This document shows, piece by piece, positions 1 through 8,290 of a DNA stretch of 55,495 bases. The DNA lies in contig CAJUEV010000004.1 of assembly GCA_910585785.1 (NCBI GenBank), positions 87,818 to 143,312 on the forward strand, given 5' to 3'. This DNA comes from an uncultured Christensenella sp. GTDB taxonomy: Bacteria; Bacillota; Clostridia; Christensenellales; Borkfalkiaceae. Both the position numbers and the translations under genes were made by a program. The notes beneath the pieces are model-generated. The model worked only from the letters and a program-made list of their open reading frames with translations, made no database searches and was not told where the DNA came from. Numbering within the stretch: position 1 is the first letter of the stretch; every line of letters begins with the position of its first letter.

Positions 1-17
1 GCCGTCCGCGCGTAATT

Positions 18-764
18 TTATTTTGATTTCTTTTTGTGTTTTAAAATAGAGGTACGGTGTTCTTCCCCCGCCATCAGTTTGAAAATGTTTACGCTGTGCC
101 TAAGCCACGTAAGCAAGTTTATTGCAAGCAACATCATAAAAACTGATATAATTATCGGATTTAACAGCTGTTGCGAATATCTTACCGCAAATATTGCCGC
201 CTGCCAGATAGTCAAGCCGGCAACCCCCATTAACGAACCCATACTGCCCCATTCGGTCAGCGCGATATACGAGAGCACCGCGCAGAAATACGCCGCGACG
301 ATAAAGAAATACCACCAGCAATCGCAGGGGATTGAAAAAAGAAACAATCCCATAGTTGAAGCAATACCTTTGCCGCCTTTAAACCTCATCGTTACGGGAA
401 ACACGTGACCTATAATTACAAAAGTGCCGAAAAGATAGCGCACAAAGTCGGAAACCAGCACCTCCGTTCCCGCAAAAACGTAATTTTTGAAAATTATCCA
501 ACCGATAAGCGCGGGCAAACCGCCTTTTATAGCGTCGCAAAAGAAGTTTATAGCGCCTATTTTAAAGCCGAAAGTACGCGTCATATTCATACTGCCGGGG
601 TTGCCGCTGCCCACGCCGCGTATATCCGACTTTTTAAAGTGCGAAATAAGCACGGCGAAATTGAAACAGCCGATAAAATAGCAAATTACCGCGCCCAGCA
701 AAAACCAGTACCAGCTGTTGCCGAAAGTTATGCTTTTGACGGTAGTTTGAAGCAAAGTCGTCAT
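18..764 (-). CDS. plsY: Acyl-phosphate:glycerol-3-phosphate acyltransferase PlsY
   Basis: PlsY transfers the acyl group of acyl-phosphate to glycerol-3-phosphate, the first acylation in bacterial phospholipid synthesis, at the inner face of the membrane. The 248-aa protein has about six hydrophobic segments and the family's glycine-rich loops: SGNPGSMN near residues 53-60 and FKGGKG near 128-133. It is somewhat longer than the usual ~200 aa because of longer loops and a basic C-terminal tail (HKKKSK). Its ATG overlaps the stop codon of der by a few bases, so the two are probably translated in sequence from one mRNA. Assignment is firm from the motifs. Confidence 0.93.
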   Translation of the reverse strand: MTTLLQTTVKSITFGNSWYWFLLGAVICYFIGCFNFAVLISHFKKSDIRGVGSGNPGSMNMTRTFGFKIGAINFFCDAIKGGLPALIGWIIFKNYVFAGTEVLVSDFVRYLFGTFVIIGHVFPVTMRFKGGKGIASTMGLFLFSIPCDCWWYFFIVAAYFCAVLSYIALTEWGSMGSLMGVAGLTIWQAAIFAVRYSQQLLNPIIISVFMMLLAINLLTWLRHSVNIFKLMAGEEHRTSILKHKKKSK

Positions 765-2071
765 TTTTCGGAATTCTCCCTTATAAGCAGTCGTATCGGC
801 GTACCCGAAAAATCGAAATTTTTTCTAATGACGTTTTCAAGAAAACGCTCGTAAGAAAAGTGCATAAGTTCGCAGGAGTTCACCTTCAAAACAAACGTGG
901 GCGGAGCAACGCCGACTTGCGAAGAATAATAAATTTTAAGCCTTCTGCCGTTGTATGAAGGGGGTTCGTTAGCGCGAACGGTATCCGCAATAAGGTCGTT
1001 GAAAGTGCCCGTGGATATTTTGAAATTTGCGTGGGCAAGCACTTCGTCAATTACCGCGATAATCTTTTCGGTGCGCTGTCCCGTTTTTGCGGAAACGTAT
1101 ACGGATTTGAAATAGTCCATAAACTTCAAATCCTCTTTCAATTTCTGCTCGAACTTGTTTATAGTATTGGAATCCTTTTCTATAAGGTCCCACTTATTCA
1201 TTACAATTACGGAAGGTTTGCCTTGCTCGTGAACGTATCCTATTATCTTGGTGTCCTGCTCAGTCAGTCCTTCGGTTGAATCCACGACAAGAAGGCATAC
1301 GTCCGCGCGGCGCACCGCGTCGAAGGCGCGCAAAACGGAATAATACTCCACGTCGTCCTCAACCTTGCTTTTTTTGCGAATGCCCGCGGTGTCTATTATA
1401 GTGTAATCTTTTCCGTTGTACGAAAATTTTGTATCGATAGCGTCGCGAGTAGTTCCCGCGATGTCCGTCACTATCGAGCGCTCGAAACCGAGAAGTTTAT
1501 TTACAAGGCTGCTTTTGCCTGCGTTGGGCTTGCCGACTACCGCTATTTTTACGCTGTCGTCCTCAAAATTTTCGCCTTTTTCAAACCAGCTGACAGCCTC
1601 GTCAAGAATATCGCCAACGCCCGTACCGTGTTCCGCCGAAACGGGGTAAGGTTCGCCCAGTCCCAGAGAATAAAACTCAAACACCTTGTCCGGCGAATAG
1701 TCGTCGATTTTATTTACCGCCAGAATTACGGGCTTTTTGCTGCGCCTGAGCATATCCGCGACGTCGTAGTCCGAAGAAGTAAGCCCCTGCTTGCCGTCCA
1801 CAAACAACAAAATTACCTGCGCGGTATCTATCGCCACTTCCGCTTGCTTTTTTATTTCGCGCCACATAGTATCTTCCGACCGCATTTCTATGCCACCGGT
1901 ATCCACTATTGAAAAGGCTTTTCCCCGCCATTCGCCGTCAGCGTAAAGTCTGTCGCGCGTAACGCCGGGCTTATCCTCAGTTATTGAAACTTTTCTGCCG
2001 ACAACTTTATTAAAAAACGTGCTTTTGCCCACGTTTGGTCTGCCGACAATCGCTATTAAAGGTTTTGCCAT
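761..2071 (-). CDS. der: Ribosome assembly GTPase Der (EngA)
   Basis: Der is the tandem-GTPase needed for 50S subunit maturation. The 436-aa length is typical. The first G domain begins with GRPNVGKST near residue 10, with DTGG and NKID motifs following; the second begins with GKPNAGKSS near residue 180, with DTAG and NKWD. The C-terminal ~90 residues form the KH-like domain seen in all Der proteins. The gene starts with ATG at 2071. It overlaps plsY downstream, the der-plsY pair being common in Firmicutes (often followed by gpsA, which is outside this window). Confidence 0.96.
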   Translation of the reverse strand: MAKPLIAIVGRPNVGKSTFFNKVVGRKVSITEDKPGVTRDRLYADGEWRGKAFSIVDTGGIEMRSEDTMWREIKKQAEVAIDTAQVILLFVDGKQGLTSSDYDVADMLRRSKKPVILAVNKIDDYSPDKVFEFYSLGLGEPYPVSAEHGTGVGDILDEAVSWFEKGENFEDDSVKIAVVGKPNAGKSSLVNKLLGFERSIVTDIAGTTRDAIDTKFSYNGKDYTIIDTAGIRKKSKVEDDVEYYSVLRAFDAVRRADVCLLVVDSTEGLTEQDTKIIGYVHEQGKPSVIVMNKWDLIEKDSNTINKFEQKLKEDLKFMDYFKSVYVSAKTGQRTEKIIAVIDEVLAHANFKISTGTFNDLIADTVRANEPPSYNGRRLKIYYSSQVGVAPPTFVLKVNSCELMHFSYERFLENVIRKNFDFSGTPIRLLIRENSEK

Positions 2072-2127
2072 ATCGCAACCATTATAAATTAACAGTTAAA
2101 ATTTGTAAAGGAAAACCGCAATAAAAA

Positions 2128-2150
2128 TCCCCCGACAAAGGGTCGGGGGA
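2128..2150 (-). terminator. Intrinsic terminator after the 107-aa membrane protein
   Basis: On the minus strand a 9-bp stem (TCCCCCGAC with GTCGGGGGA, loop CCTTT) is followed directly by ATTTTTATTG. It closes the small transcription unit at 2163-2546 just before der begins. Confidence 0.9.
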
Positions 2151-2162
2151 AATGTTTTTAAT

Positions 2163-2486
2163 TTAAAAAACCAAGTTTATGCCCACAAGTCCGAGCACTA
2201 TAAGAATTACCGCAACCCAGAAGAAAGCGCGCCATACCGTCGCTTTGCCGCGGGAATATCTGTACGCGGGGATGATTGCCGCGATTATAAGCGCAATCTG
2301 CGATACGGTGTTGCACGCGTTTTTGACGGTGCCAAGCCAGCTTGCGGTCACGCCGCATACGCCGAGTATTGCGATAATAAAGCCGACAAGCGCGGCGATT
2401 GCCGCAATTACCAGTCCCCAAAAAGCGCAGAATTTAACAATTTCGTAATTAGACGACGTTGTAGTAGTCGTAGTTTTTTTCGCCAT
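2163..2486 (-). CDS. Small multi-pass membrane protein of unknown function
   Basis: I do not recognise this 107-aa protein. It begins with a Lys/Thr/Ser-rich head (MAKKTTTTTTSS), then three to four hydrophobic segments at roughly residues 18-45, 60-75 and 85-105, with a short basic stretch (YRYSRGK) before the last. The start is supported by AAGGAG eight bases upstream of the ATG. It forms its own transcription unit, with a consensus promoter at 2518-2546 and a strong terminator at 2128-2150. The initial ORF call is secure from signals on both sides; the role is unknown. Confidence 0.75.
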   Translation of the reverse strand: MAKKTTTTTTSSNYEIVKFCAFWGLVIAAIAALVGFIIAILGVCGVTASWLGTVKNACNTVSQIALIIAAIIPAYRYSRGKATVWRAFFWVAVILIVLGLVGINLVF

Positions 2487-2517
2487 AAAATTTCTCCTTA
2501 AAATTTACTGCAATATA

Positions 2518-2546
2518 AGTATAGCAACGGACAAAACATTTTGCAA
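2518..2546 (-). promoter_or_regulatory. Sigma-A-type promoter of the 107-aa protein
   Basis: Minus strand: TTGCAA (2546-2541), a 17-base spacer, TATACT (2523-2518). Transcription would start near 2511, about 25 bases upstream of the ATG at 2486. Confidence 0.75.
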
Positions 2547-2563
2547 GCGTTGCGCAACACTTT

Positions 2564-3478
2564 TTAAATTTGAGTAAGTTTATTCAAAATTTTTTCAAAA
2601 TAATCGGGCAAAGGCGCTTCAAACGTCAATTCCTCGCCCGTAGACGGGTGCACGAATTTCAATTGCCACGCGTGCAACAACTGCCCGTCAAGCGTAAACT
2701 TCTGTTTTTTTATGCCGTAAACAGGGTCGCCGACAACCGGAAATCCCAAATATTTGGCGTGCACGCGTATCTGGTGCGTTCTGCCCGTGCGCAAATCGAA
2801 GCGGCAAAGTGTAAAATTTTCTTTAAAGCGTTTTAAAACAACGTAGTCCGTTATGGCTATTTTTCCTTTTTCAGGCGGAACGACAGCCATTTTAATTCTG
2901 TCCGAAGGGTCCCTTCCTATGTACGTCGTCACCGTGCCGCCGTCCTTTTTTACCGTTCCTTCCAAAAGCGCAAGATAAGTACGGCGACAGGTTTTTTCTT
3001 CAATCTGTTTTGAAAGGCTAAAATGCGCTTTATCGTTTTTTGCAACGACAAGCAGTCCCGACGTATCCTTGTCTATTCTGTGCACTATGCCCGGTCGCAA
3101 CACACCGTTTATACCGCTTAAACTGTCAAGACTGTATAACAGCGCGTTTACTAGCGTGCCTTCCGTATTGCCGTTGCCTGCGTGCACCGTCATACCCTGC
3201 GGCTTGTTTATAACCGCTATATCGCTATCCTGATAAACTATATCCAACGGAATATTTTCGGGCTTTGCAGTATATTCGCGCGCTTCCGGTACGTTTACCA
3301 CAATGTAATCCCCTACGGCGACGCTTTGCGAAGCCTTTGCCGGTTTGCCGTTTATTGAAACGCAACCGCTTGAAAAAAGTTTTTTTACCGCCGAGCGGGT
3401 AAATCCGTTTAAATTTTCGCTTAAAAAAACGTCGGCGCGGGCACAACTATCCCGCGCGGTAAAAACTTCGTCTTTCAT
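2564..3478 (-). CDS. rluD: RluA-family 23S rRNA pseudouridine synthase (RluD/YlyB type)
   Basis: The protein isomerises uridines to pseudouridine in large-subunit rRNA. The 304-aa chain has an N-terminal S4 RNA-binding domain (to about residue 65) and a RluA catalytic domain with the motif HRIDKDTSGLLVVAK near residue 135, whose Asp is the nucleophile, followed by GRTHQIRVH near 230. It overlaps lspA upstream by ATGA. The lspA-rluA-family pairing is usual in Firmicutes (ylyB follows lspA in Bacillus). The exact target uridines cannot be read from the sequence. Confidence 0.9.
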   Translation of the reverse strand: MKDEVFTARDSCARADVFLSENLNGFTRSAVKKLFSSGCVSINGKPAKASQSVAVGDYIVVNVPEAREYTAKPENIPLDIVYQDSDIAVINKPQGMTVHAGNGNTEGTLVNALLYSLDSLSGINGVLRPGIVHRIDKDTSGLLVVAKNDKAHFSLSKQIEEKTCRRTYLALLEGTVKKDGGTVTTYIGRDPSDRIKMAVVPPEKGKIAITDYVVLKRFKENFTLCRFDLRTGRTHQIRVHAKYLGFPVVGDPVYGIKKQKFTLDGQLLHAWQLKFVHPSTGEELTFEAPLPDYFEKILNKLTQI

Positions 3479-4185
3479 TCTTCGTCCGTTTTGTCTTTTT
3501 GCTGCTCTTGCTGCCGTTGTTGCGCCTCGACGTTATTTTCTTCCGCGGCGTAAGTCGTTGGCATAGCGCAGGCGTCTTTCAACGCCCCGCCTTCAACCGA
3601 TTGCGCGGCTTTTTCCGCTTCTTCCTGAGCGCGGCGCGCTTCCTGCGCGGCTTTCGCCGTTTTGGTAAGCGGGAACACCGCCCATTCGTTTAAAAACATT
3701 AAATCCACAACCGCAAGCACTACGCCGATGACTATATAAAAGTCGGCAAAGTTGCAATACGTCATTCCGCCGAACATCCAAAGACCGAACCAGTCTCTGA
3801 CGTAAAAAAATGCCAATCTGTCCACAAGGTTGCCTATTGCGCCGGCAAAAACTATCGCTATCGAGGTTTTAAGCAATTTAAAACGGTTGGGCAGAAAAAT
3901 AAAACCGAAAATAAGAAACGCCGACAATATAAACGTAAGCGTTATTAAAATAGGCTGACCGATTTGCGGGTTATCGTTTAAAAAACTGAACGCGCAGCCG
4001 CCGTTGCGGTGCACTCCGCCCCCCTCTATTTCCACCACGAAAGGGATTATTTTTAAATTCCAGTTATACGTTTCCTCTAAATACTTCGTAAGTAAGTCTG
4101 CCGCAAGCAAAACGGCGGAAATAACGGTAAGAATTATACTCATTATTCCGAAATGCGGTTTTAACTTCAACTTATCTTTTAACAT
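3475..4185 (-). CDS. lspA: Lipoprotein signal peptidase LspA with a long charged tail
   Basis: LspA is the membrane aspartyl protease that removes signal peptides from diacylglyceryl-modified prolipoproteins. Four hydrophobic segments are visible, and both catalytic Asp motifs are present: GAIGNLVDR and YCNFADFY. The 236-aa length is well above the usual ~150-170 aa. The extra comes from a C-terminal extension of about 65 residues rich in Ala, Glu and Gln, probably cytoplasmic and without a recognised domain. There is also an enlarged loop after the first membrane segment (EIEGGGVHRNGGCAFSF). The stop overlaps the start of rluD. Confidence 0.92.
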   Translation of the reverse strand: MLKDKLKLKPHFGIMSIILTVISAVLLAADLLTKYLEETYNWNLKIIPFVVEIEGGGVHRNGGCAFSFLNDNPQIGQPILITLTFILSAFLIFGFIFLPNRFKLLKTSIAIVFAGAIGNLVDRLAFFYVRDWFGLWMFGGMTYCNFADFYIVIGVVLAVVDLMFLNEWAVFPLTKTAKAAQEARRAQEEAEKAAQSVEGGALKDACAMPTTYAAEENNVEAQQRQQEQQKDKTDEE

Positions 4186-4253
4186 ACTGTTTATGATATA
4201 TTATTTGCCGCGTTTTGTCAATTAACGGCAAGTGAAATATAGACGAAATAAAA

Positions 4254-4280
4254 ATATGCCGAAATAAATTTTCGGCATAT
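4254..4280 (-). terminator. Intrinsic terminator after mazF
   Basis: Minus strand stem ATATGCCGAA / TTCGGCATAT with an AATTTAT-type loop, followed by TTTTATTTCG. It lies three bases beyond the mazF stop codon. Confidence 0.85.
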
Positions 4281-4282
4281 AA

Positions 4283-4630
4283 TCATTTTGTGAAGCCAAG
4301 GCTTATTAAAATCGCTTTATCGACTTTGTTCATAGTTACGTCGCTTAATTCCCCTATACGCTCTTTAAGTCTGCGCTTATCCAGCGTACGGATTTGTTCT
4401 AAAAGAATTACCGAATCTTTTGCAAGACCGTAAGAAGATGATGGAAGTTCGATATGCGTAGGCAATTTAGCCTTGTTAATTTTGCTTGTCACCGCAGCCG
4501 CTATCACCGTCGGCGAATACTTATTGCCGACGTCGTTTTGAACAACAAGCACGGGACGTACGCCGCCCTGCTCGCTGCCGACTACCGGCGACAAATCCGC
4601 GTAATAGAGTTCTCCGCGCTTAATAGTCAT
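4283..4630 (-). CDS. mazF: MazF/EndoA-family endoribonuclease (type II toxin), solitary
   Basis: MazF/PemK-family toxins cleave single-stranded mRNA at short specific sequences. The 115-aa length and N-terminal motif RGELYYADLSPVVGSEQGG closely follow Bacillus EndoA (NdoA), and the RPVLVVQND and ...HIELPSSSYGLAKDS segments are also family features. In Bacillus the antitoxin gene sits immediately upstream. Here the 109 bases upstream (4631-4739) hold no antitoxin ORF and the next gene is a cation antiporter, so the toxin is unpaired at this locus. A terminator follows at once, making mazF a monocistronic unit or the last gene after the antiporter. Confidence 0.9.
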   Translation of the reverse strand: MTIKRGELYYADLSPVVGSEQGGVRPVLVVQNDVGNKYSPTVIAAAVTSKINKAKLPTHIELPSSSYGLAKDSVILLEQIRTLDKRRLKERIGELSDVTMNKVDKAILISLGFTK

Positions 4631-4739
4631 AATAACCTCTTTATCGGCAGGGTATATTTTATTATATGTACTGCCTGCTATTAATATTGACTAACGGCAG
4701 GCGCTTTATACCTTGAAAAAAGGTCAAAAAATACGTTTT

Positions 4740-5915
4740 TTAAAATATGGATGCGGAAACGTATACGCCCGGATAATACCACTTGAAAACGTAAAGGTTG
4801 AGAAAAATTATTACGTAATAGCAAATCATTCCTACAAGCATAGCCGTTCCCGCTATTTTGCCCAGACTTTTTGTTTTTCCGAGTGAAAAGCCGAAAAGCA
4901 TTACCGAAGCGACAAGCGAGACAACGCCGCCCACAAGCCCTTCCATAGTGAAAGGTATTCCGCGCGAACCGGAACACAACGCGCCAACGCCGCCTATAAG
5001 CAGAATATTTGCGATATTGCTGCCTATAATGTTTCCGGTTGCTATACCTACGTCCCCCTTTTTAGCGGCGGAAACGGAGGTTATAAGTTCGGGCAAGGAC
5101 GTACCGAAGGCAACCACGGTAAGCGCTACAATTTCCGAAGGGATGCCTATAAGGTCCTGCGCGATATAGGTTGACGAATTTACAACCAGCGTTGCGCCGC
5201 CGACGACCATTCCCAATCCGCCTACGGCAATAAGTATCAAAAACCACGTTTTTGCTTTTAAATTTTCGTAATAATATTTTATTTTGGCAATAAACGTTGA
5301 AGGCGCTTCTCCGCTTTGCCCGTCGTCAGCCGTCATAGCCACCGCCGTTGCCTGTTCAAGCACGGCTTTGGACTGTCTTTTTGCAAGAACGATATTGTAC
5401 GCCATAAAGGCGATATAAAGCAAAACAAGAATTAAGCCGTTCCACCACGTTATTACGCCTGAAAGGTACGTTTCGCCGTCGGGCGTGCTGCCGAAAGTAT
5501 AGCCTACGACGCCGAAAACAAGGAACAAAACGCTTGTAAAAATTAAAAAAGGCATATCGATAATGCGGGTTGTTTTTTCGGTAGGTAATTTGCATATCAA
5601 CGCCGAAACGCCCAAAATAAGCAAAATGTTTATGACGTTGCTGCCCAAAATATTACCCATAATCAAATCGCCGCCTTCCGGATTGATTGCGTCGACTATG
5701 GTTACGGAAAGTTCGGGCGCGCTTGTACCCAGCGCGACGACGGTTACGCCTATTATGAAAGTGGAGATTTTAAGTTTTTTGGCTATGCCGGAAGCGCCGT
5801 CCACAAAAAAATCGGCGCCCTTTACCAGCAAAACAAAGCCGAGCAACAACAAAAAAATTTTAAGCACCGCGGTACCTGCGTTCACGTTGGCGGCAGCCAA
5901 AGAATAACCAGCCAT
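4740..5915 (-). CDS. CaCA-family cation antiporter (YrbG-like), probably Mn2+-responsive
   Basis: A 391-aa sodium/calcium-exchanger-family membrane protein with about ten transmembrane segments. It has the two inverted-repeat alpha motifs: GTSAPELSV with GNILGSNVINILLILG in the first half and GTSLPELITS with GNIIGSNIANILLIGG in the second; the acidic residues in GTSxPEL bind the cation. A soluble loop of about 35 residues rich in Ala/Gly/Asp separates the halves. The mRNA leader carries a yybP-ykoY riboswitch and switching terminator, which in other bacteria controls Mn2+ efflux or related transporters. I infer Mn2+ (or Ca2+/Mn2+) export; family alone would suggest Ca2+/Na+ exchange. Confidence 0.9.
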   Translation of the reverse strand: MAGYSLAAANVNAGTAVLKIFLLLLGFVLLVKGADFFVDGASGIAKKLKISTFIIGVTVVALGTSAPELSVTIVDAINPEGGDLIMGNILGSNVINILLILGVSALICKLPTEKTTRIIDMPFLIFTSVLFLVFGVVGYTFGSTPDGETYLSGVITWWNGLILVLLYIAFMAYNIVLAKRQSKAVLEQATAVAMTADDGQSGEAPSTFIAKIKYYYENLKAKTWFLILIAVGGLGMVVGGATLVVNSSTYIAQDLIGIPSEIVALTVVAFGTSLPELITSVSAAKKGDVGIATGNIIGSNIANILLIGGVGALCSGSRGIPFTMEGLVGGVVSLVASVMLFGFSLGKTKSLGKIAGTAMLVGMICYYVIIFLNLYVFKWYYPGVYVSASIF

Positions 5916-6005
5916 TTTATTACCTCTTTTAAATATATTTCTTCAAAGAAATTTTAAAAACCAAACGGGCGTATTTTAATCGCCGAATTTATTATTGACT
6001 TTATC

Positions 6006-6070
6006 GGAATAAAATAAAATAGACTTTCAACCTTAAAGCGACCAAAATTATTGCTTTAAGGTTGAAAGTC
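6006..6070 (-). terminator. Riboswitch-controlled terminator in the antiporter leader
   Basis: Minus strand: an 18-bp perfect stem (arms 6070-6053 and 6039-6022, 13-base loop) followed by the U-rich run TATTTTATTTTATTC (6021-6007). Its 5' arm CTTTCAAC (6068-6061) is the same segment that closes the P1 helix of the upstream aptamer, so P1 formation and the terminator exclude one another. Confidence 0.88.
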
Positions 6071-6156
6071 TTGTTCCTTAAAATAAGGGGTTACGACACG
6101 ATTTTAAAATCGGGGAATGTTGTCGTAAACCTTAAAAACTACTCCCTTTCAACGGG
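6058..6156 (-). ncRNA. yybP-ykoY (manganese) riboswitch aptamer
   Basis: Read on the minus strand, GTTGAAAG (6153-6146) pairs with CTTTCAAC (6068-6061) to make P1. The conserved family segments flank it: GGGAGTAG just inside the 5' side and CAAGAC just before the 3' side. Inside are a helix TTACGACA/TGTCGTAA and a loop containing ACAACATTCCCC, which resembles the L3 metal-binding loop of known members. The family senses Mn2+, and ligand binding stabilises P1 and prevents the downstream terminator. Assigned from motif recall; a covariance search was not possible here. Confidence 0.85.
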
Positions 6157-6160
6157 TTGA

Positions 6161-6189
6161 ATTTTATCAAACGCAATTTACTTTGTCAA
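6161..6189 (-). promoter_or_regulatory. Promoter of the riboswitch-antiporter transcript
   Basis: Minus strand: TTGACA (6189-6184), 17-base spacer, TAAAAT (6166-6161). The -35 box lies inside the last codons of nnrD, overlapping its end. The predicted start near 6154 coincides with the beginning of the aptamer P1 helix. Confidence 0.88.
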
Positions 6190-7611
6190 GCGTTTAATCG
6201 CAAAATGCAGGCAATTAATTACGTCGGAGGCGTCCGCGCAATACTCCGTCTTTTCGGCGGCGGCAATTTCAGCCGCGCTTCCCAAAACGTATGCCGAGGC
6301 GACAGCCGCTTCATAGGCGCTTAATCCGCGGGCAAGCGTTCCGCAAACGAAACCTGAAAGAATATCTCCGCTGCCCGCTTTAGCCAATGCGGTATTGCCT
6401 ACTATATTTAATGCCGCGCGCTCGCCGTCCGTTACAACGCTTACCGCGCTTTTTAAAAGAACGCTTACCCCATTTTCCTTTGCAAACGTTTTTGCCGCTG
6501 TAATAGGGTCGGCGGCAATTTCGTCCACGCTTTTACCGGTAAGGCGCGAAAACTCTTTAACGTGCGGAGTTATAAGCACGTTGCAGCGTTTTTCTTTTAA
6601 AATATCCGTTCCGAACGCGGCTAGGCAATTGAGCCCGTCTGCGTCGATAACCAGCGTTCCCGAAAATTCACAAAGTAAATATTTTAAGAGGGAATACAGT
6701 TTCTCGGAAACGCCGCAACCCATCCCCACGGCAATTGCGCCGCAAGACAAGTCAGCTTCTTCCGTATAAATTACGGAGGGATAAACGGGCGCAAGGGCGG
6801 CGGTTACCGTTTGCTCGGACGTAAGTTTAACGTAGCCGCAACCTGATTTAAGCGCGGACTGCACCGCGAGCGCAGCGGCACCCAAATATTTATGAGAGCC
6901 GGCGATTAAATTTGCCGAACCGTATGTCCCTTTATGCGAGTTACGTTTGCGCGGAGGAAAAAACTTGGTTATATCGCCGTCGCCGTAAATCAGGGCATAG
7001 TCGGATTGCGGACAAATTATGCCTATTTCTCTTTTTATTATTTTACCGCAATAATCCGTTCCGTCGTTAAAAAAATGCCCCGTTTTGTATTCCGCTATTG
7101 CTACCGTCAAATCCGCCTTTACCGCAACTCCGTATTTAAGTCCGTTACCGCCGTTTATTCCGCTTGGAATATCCGCAGAAATTACGTAAGCGCCGCTTTC
7201 GTTTATTTTGTTTATGACTTCGGCAAATTCTCCGTCAACATTGCGGCACAGTCCCGTGCCGAATATGCAGTCCACTATAATTGCACCGCATATATCACGC
7301 GAATACCCGCATTTGCAACTATGTTTTGCAAGCATACATTCAGGCGAAAGTCTACCTTCGAAAGCGTATACTTTTACGTTGAAGTTGCGCCTGAACAGTT
7401 CCTGCGCGCAGACGTAGCCGTCTCCGCCGTTGTTGCCAAGCCCGCAGACAACCAAAATAGACTCCGCGTTAAGCGCAATAGCCGCTTTTTCCACTTCATC
7501 CGCAATCGCCTTGCCCGCGTTTTGCATTAATTGCCCCGCAGATATGCCGCACTTTTCAATTGTATGGCGGTCGCTCTCCCGCATTTCAACGTCGGTTAGT
7601 ACTCTTTCCAT
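6178..7611 (-). CDS. nnrD: Bifunctional NAD(P)H-hydrate epimerase/dehydratase
   Basis: This protein repairs damaged NADH/NADPH hydrates. The N-terminal ~200 residues are the YjeF_N epimerase domain (NNGGDGYVCA near residue 61; ADIPSGING near 145). The C-terminal ~270 residues are the ribokinase-fold ADP/ATP-dependent dehydratase, with KGTYGSANLIAGS, VIDADGLNCL and KAGSGDILSGFVCG, the last carrying the catalytic Asp. The fused 477-aa form is the common bacterial arrangement. It sits one base from birA and the promoter for the downstream antiporter begins inside its final codons. Confidence 0.94.
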   Translation of the reverse strand: MERVLTDVEMRESDRHTIEKCGISAGQLMQNAGKAIADEVEKAAIALNAESILVVCGLGNNGGDGYVCAQELFRRNFNVKVYAFEGRLSPECMLAKHSCKCGYSRDICGAIIVDCIFGTGLCRNVDGEFAEVINKINESGAYVISADIPSGINGGNGLKYGVAVKADLTVAIAEYKTGHFFNDGTDYCGKIIKREIGIICPQSDYALIYGDGDITKFFPPRKRNSHKGTYGSANLIAGSHKYLGAAALAVQSALKSGCGYVKLTSEQTVTAALAPVYPSVIYTEEADLSCGAIAVGMGCGVSEKLYSLLKYLLCEFSGTLVIDADGLNCLAAFGTDILKEKRCNVLITPHVKEFSRLTGKSVDEIAADPITAAKTFAKENGVSVLLKSAVSVVTDGERAALNIVGNTALAKAGSGDILSGFVCGTLARGLSAYEAAVASAYVLGSAAEIAAAEKTEYCADASDVINCLHFAIKRLTK

Positions 7612-7612
7612 A

Positions 7613-8290
7613 TTACAACCTCAAAGAAACTTCCGCCGAGCTTATTTTCAAAACTTCGCTATCGCGCCGCACAATAAGCCTGCCGTCAGGCGCCACGTCC
7701 AGCGCCTCCGCTTCAAACTCGCCGGCACCTGTTTTTATGGTTACGGTTTTGCCGAACCAGTCAATGTATTTTTTGTAATCTTCTATTTTAAAACTTTTGG
7801 AAAGGTTTTTTATAAGCGCGGATTTCACTTTGTCAAAAGGCAATTCGCCGCCGCAAATTTCCCGCATAGATATTGCGATACCGCGCAAATCTTTCGGCAA
7901 AACATTATTGACGTTTATACCCATTCCCACTATCGAGCGGCTTATAAAATTGCCTGAAAAAGTGTTTTCTATGAGCGTTCCGCAAATTTTTTTTCCTTGC
8001 GCCAACACGTCGTTAGCCCAGCGGATGGTAGGGCTTATGCCGAATTGTTTAAGCGTTTCGCACACGCCCACGCAGGAATTTATCATAATTTGAAAGGCGT
8101 TTTCGGCGGGAAAATTTTGATAGTTTTTTAAAACGGAAATATAAAGCCCGCCGTCTGCCGAAGCAAAACTTCTGCCCTTCGTTCCCCTGCCCGCCGTCTG
8201 CCTTAAAGCGGTAACAATCGCGTCTTCGCCGCCCAATCTTTTAAGATAGTTATTTGTGGAATCCGTTTCTTCAAGTTCAATAATCTTCAT
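7613..8290 (-). CDS. birA: Biotin-[acetyl-CoA carboxylase] ligase, catalytic form without HTH
   Basis: The enzyme activates biotin with ATP and attaches it to the biotin carboxyl carrier protein. The 225-aa protein starts directly in the catalytic domain (TDSTNNYL near residue 9, then TAGRGTKGRSF near 32 and WANDVL near 93). It lacks the N-terminal DNA-binding helix-turn-helix of E. coli-type BirA, so it should not act as the bio repressor. A short C-terminal SH3-like domain is present. It overlaps recX by 14 bases upstream and abuts nnrD downstream. Confidence 0.92.
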   Translation of the reverse strand: MKIIELEETDSTNNYLKRLGGEDAIVTALRQTAGRGTKGRSFASADGGLYISVLKNYQNFPAENAFQIMINSCVGVCETLKQFGISPTIRWANDVLAQGKKICGTLIENTFSGNFISRSIVGMGINVNNVLPKDLRGIAISMREICGGELPFDKVKSALIKNLSKSFKIEDYKKYIDWFGKTVTIKTGAGEFEAEALDVAPDGRLIVRRDSEVLKISSAEVSLRL

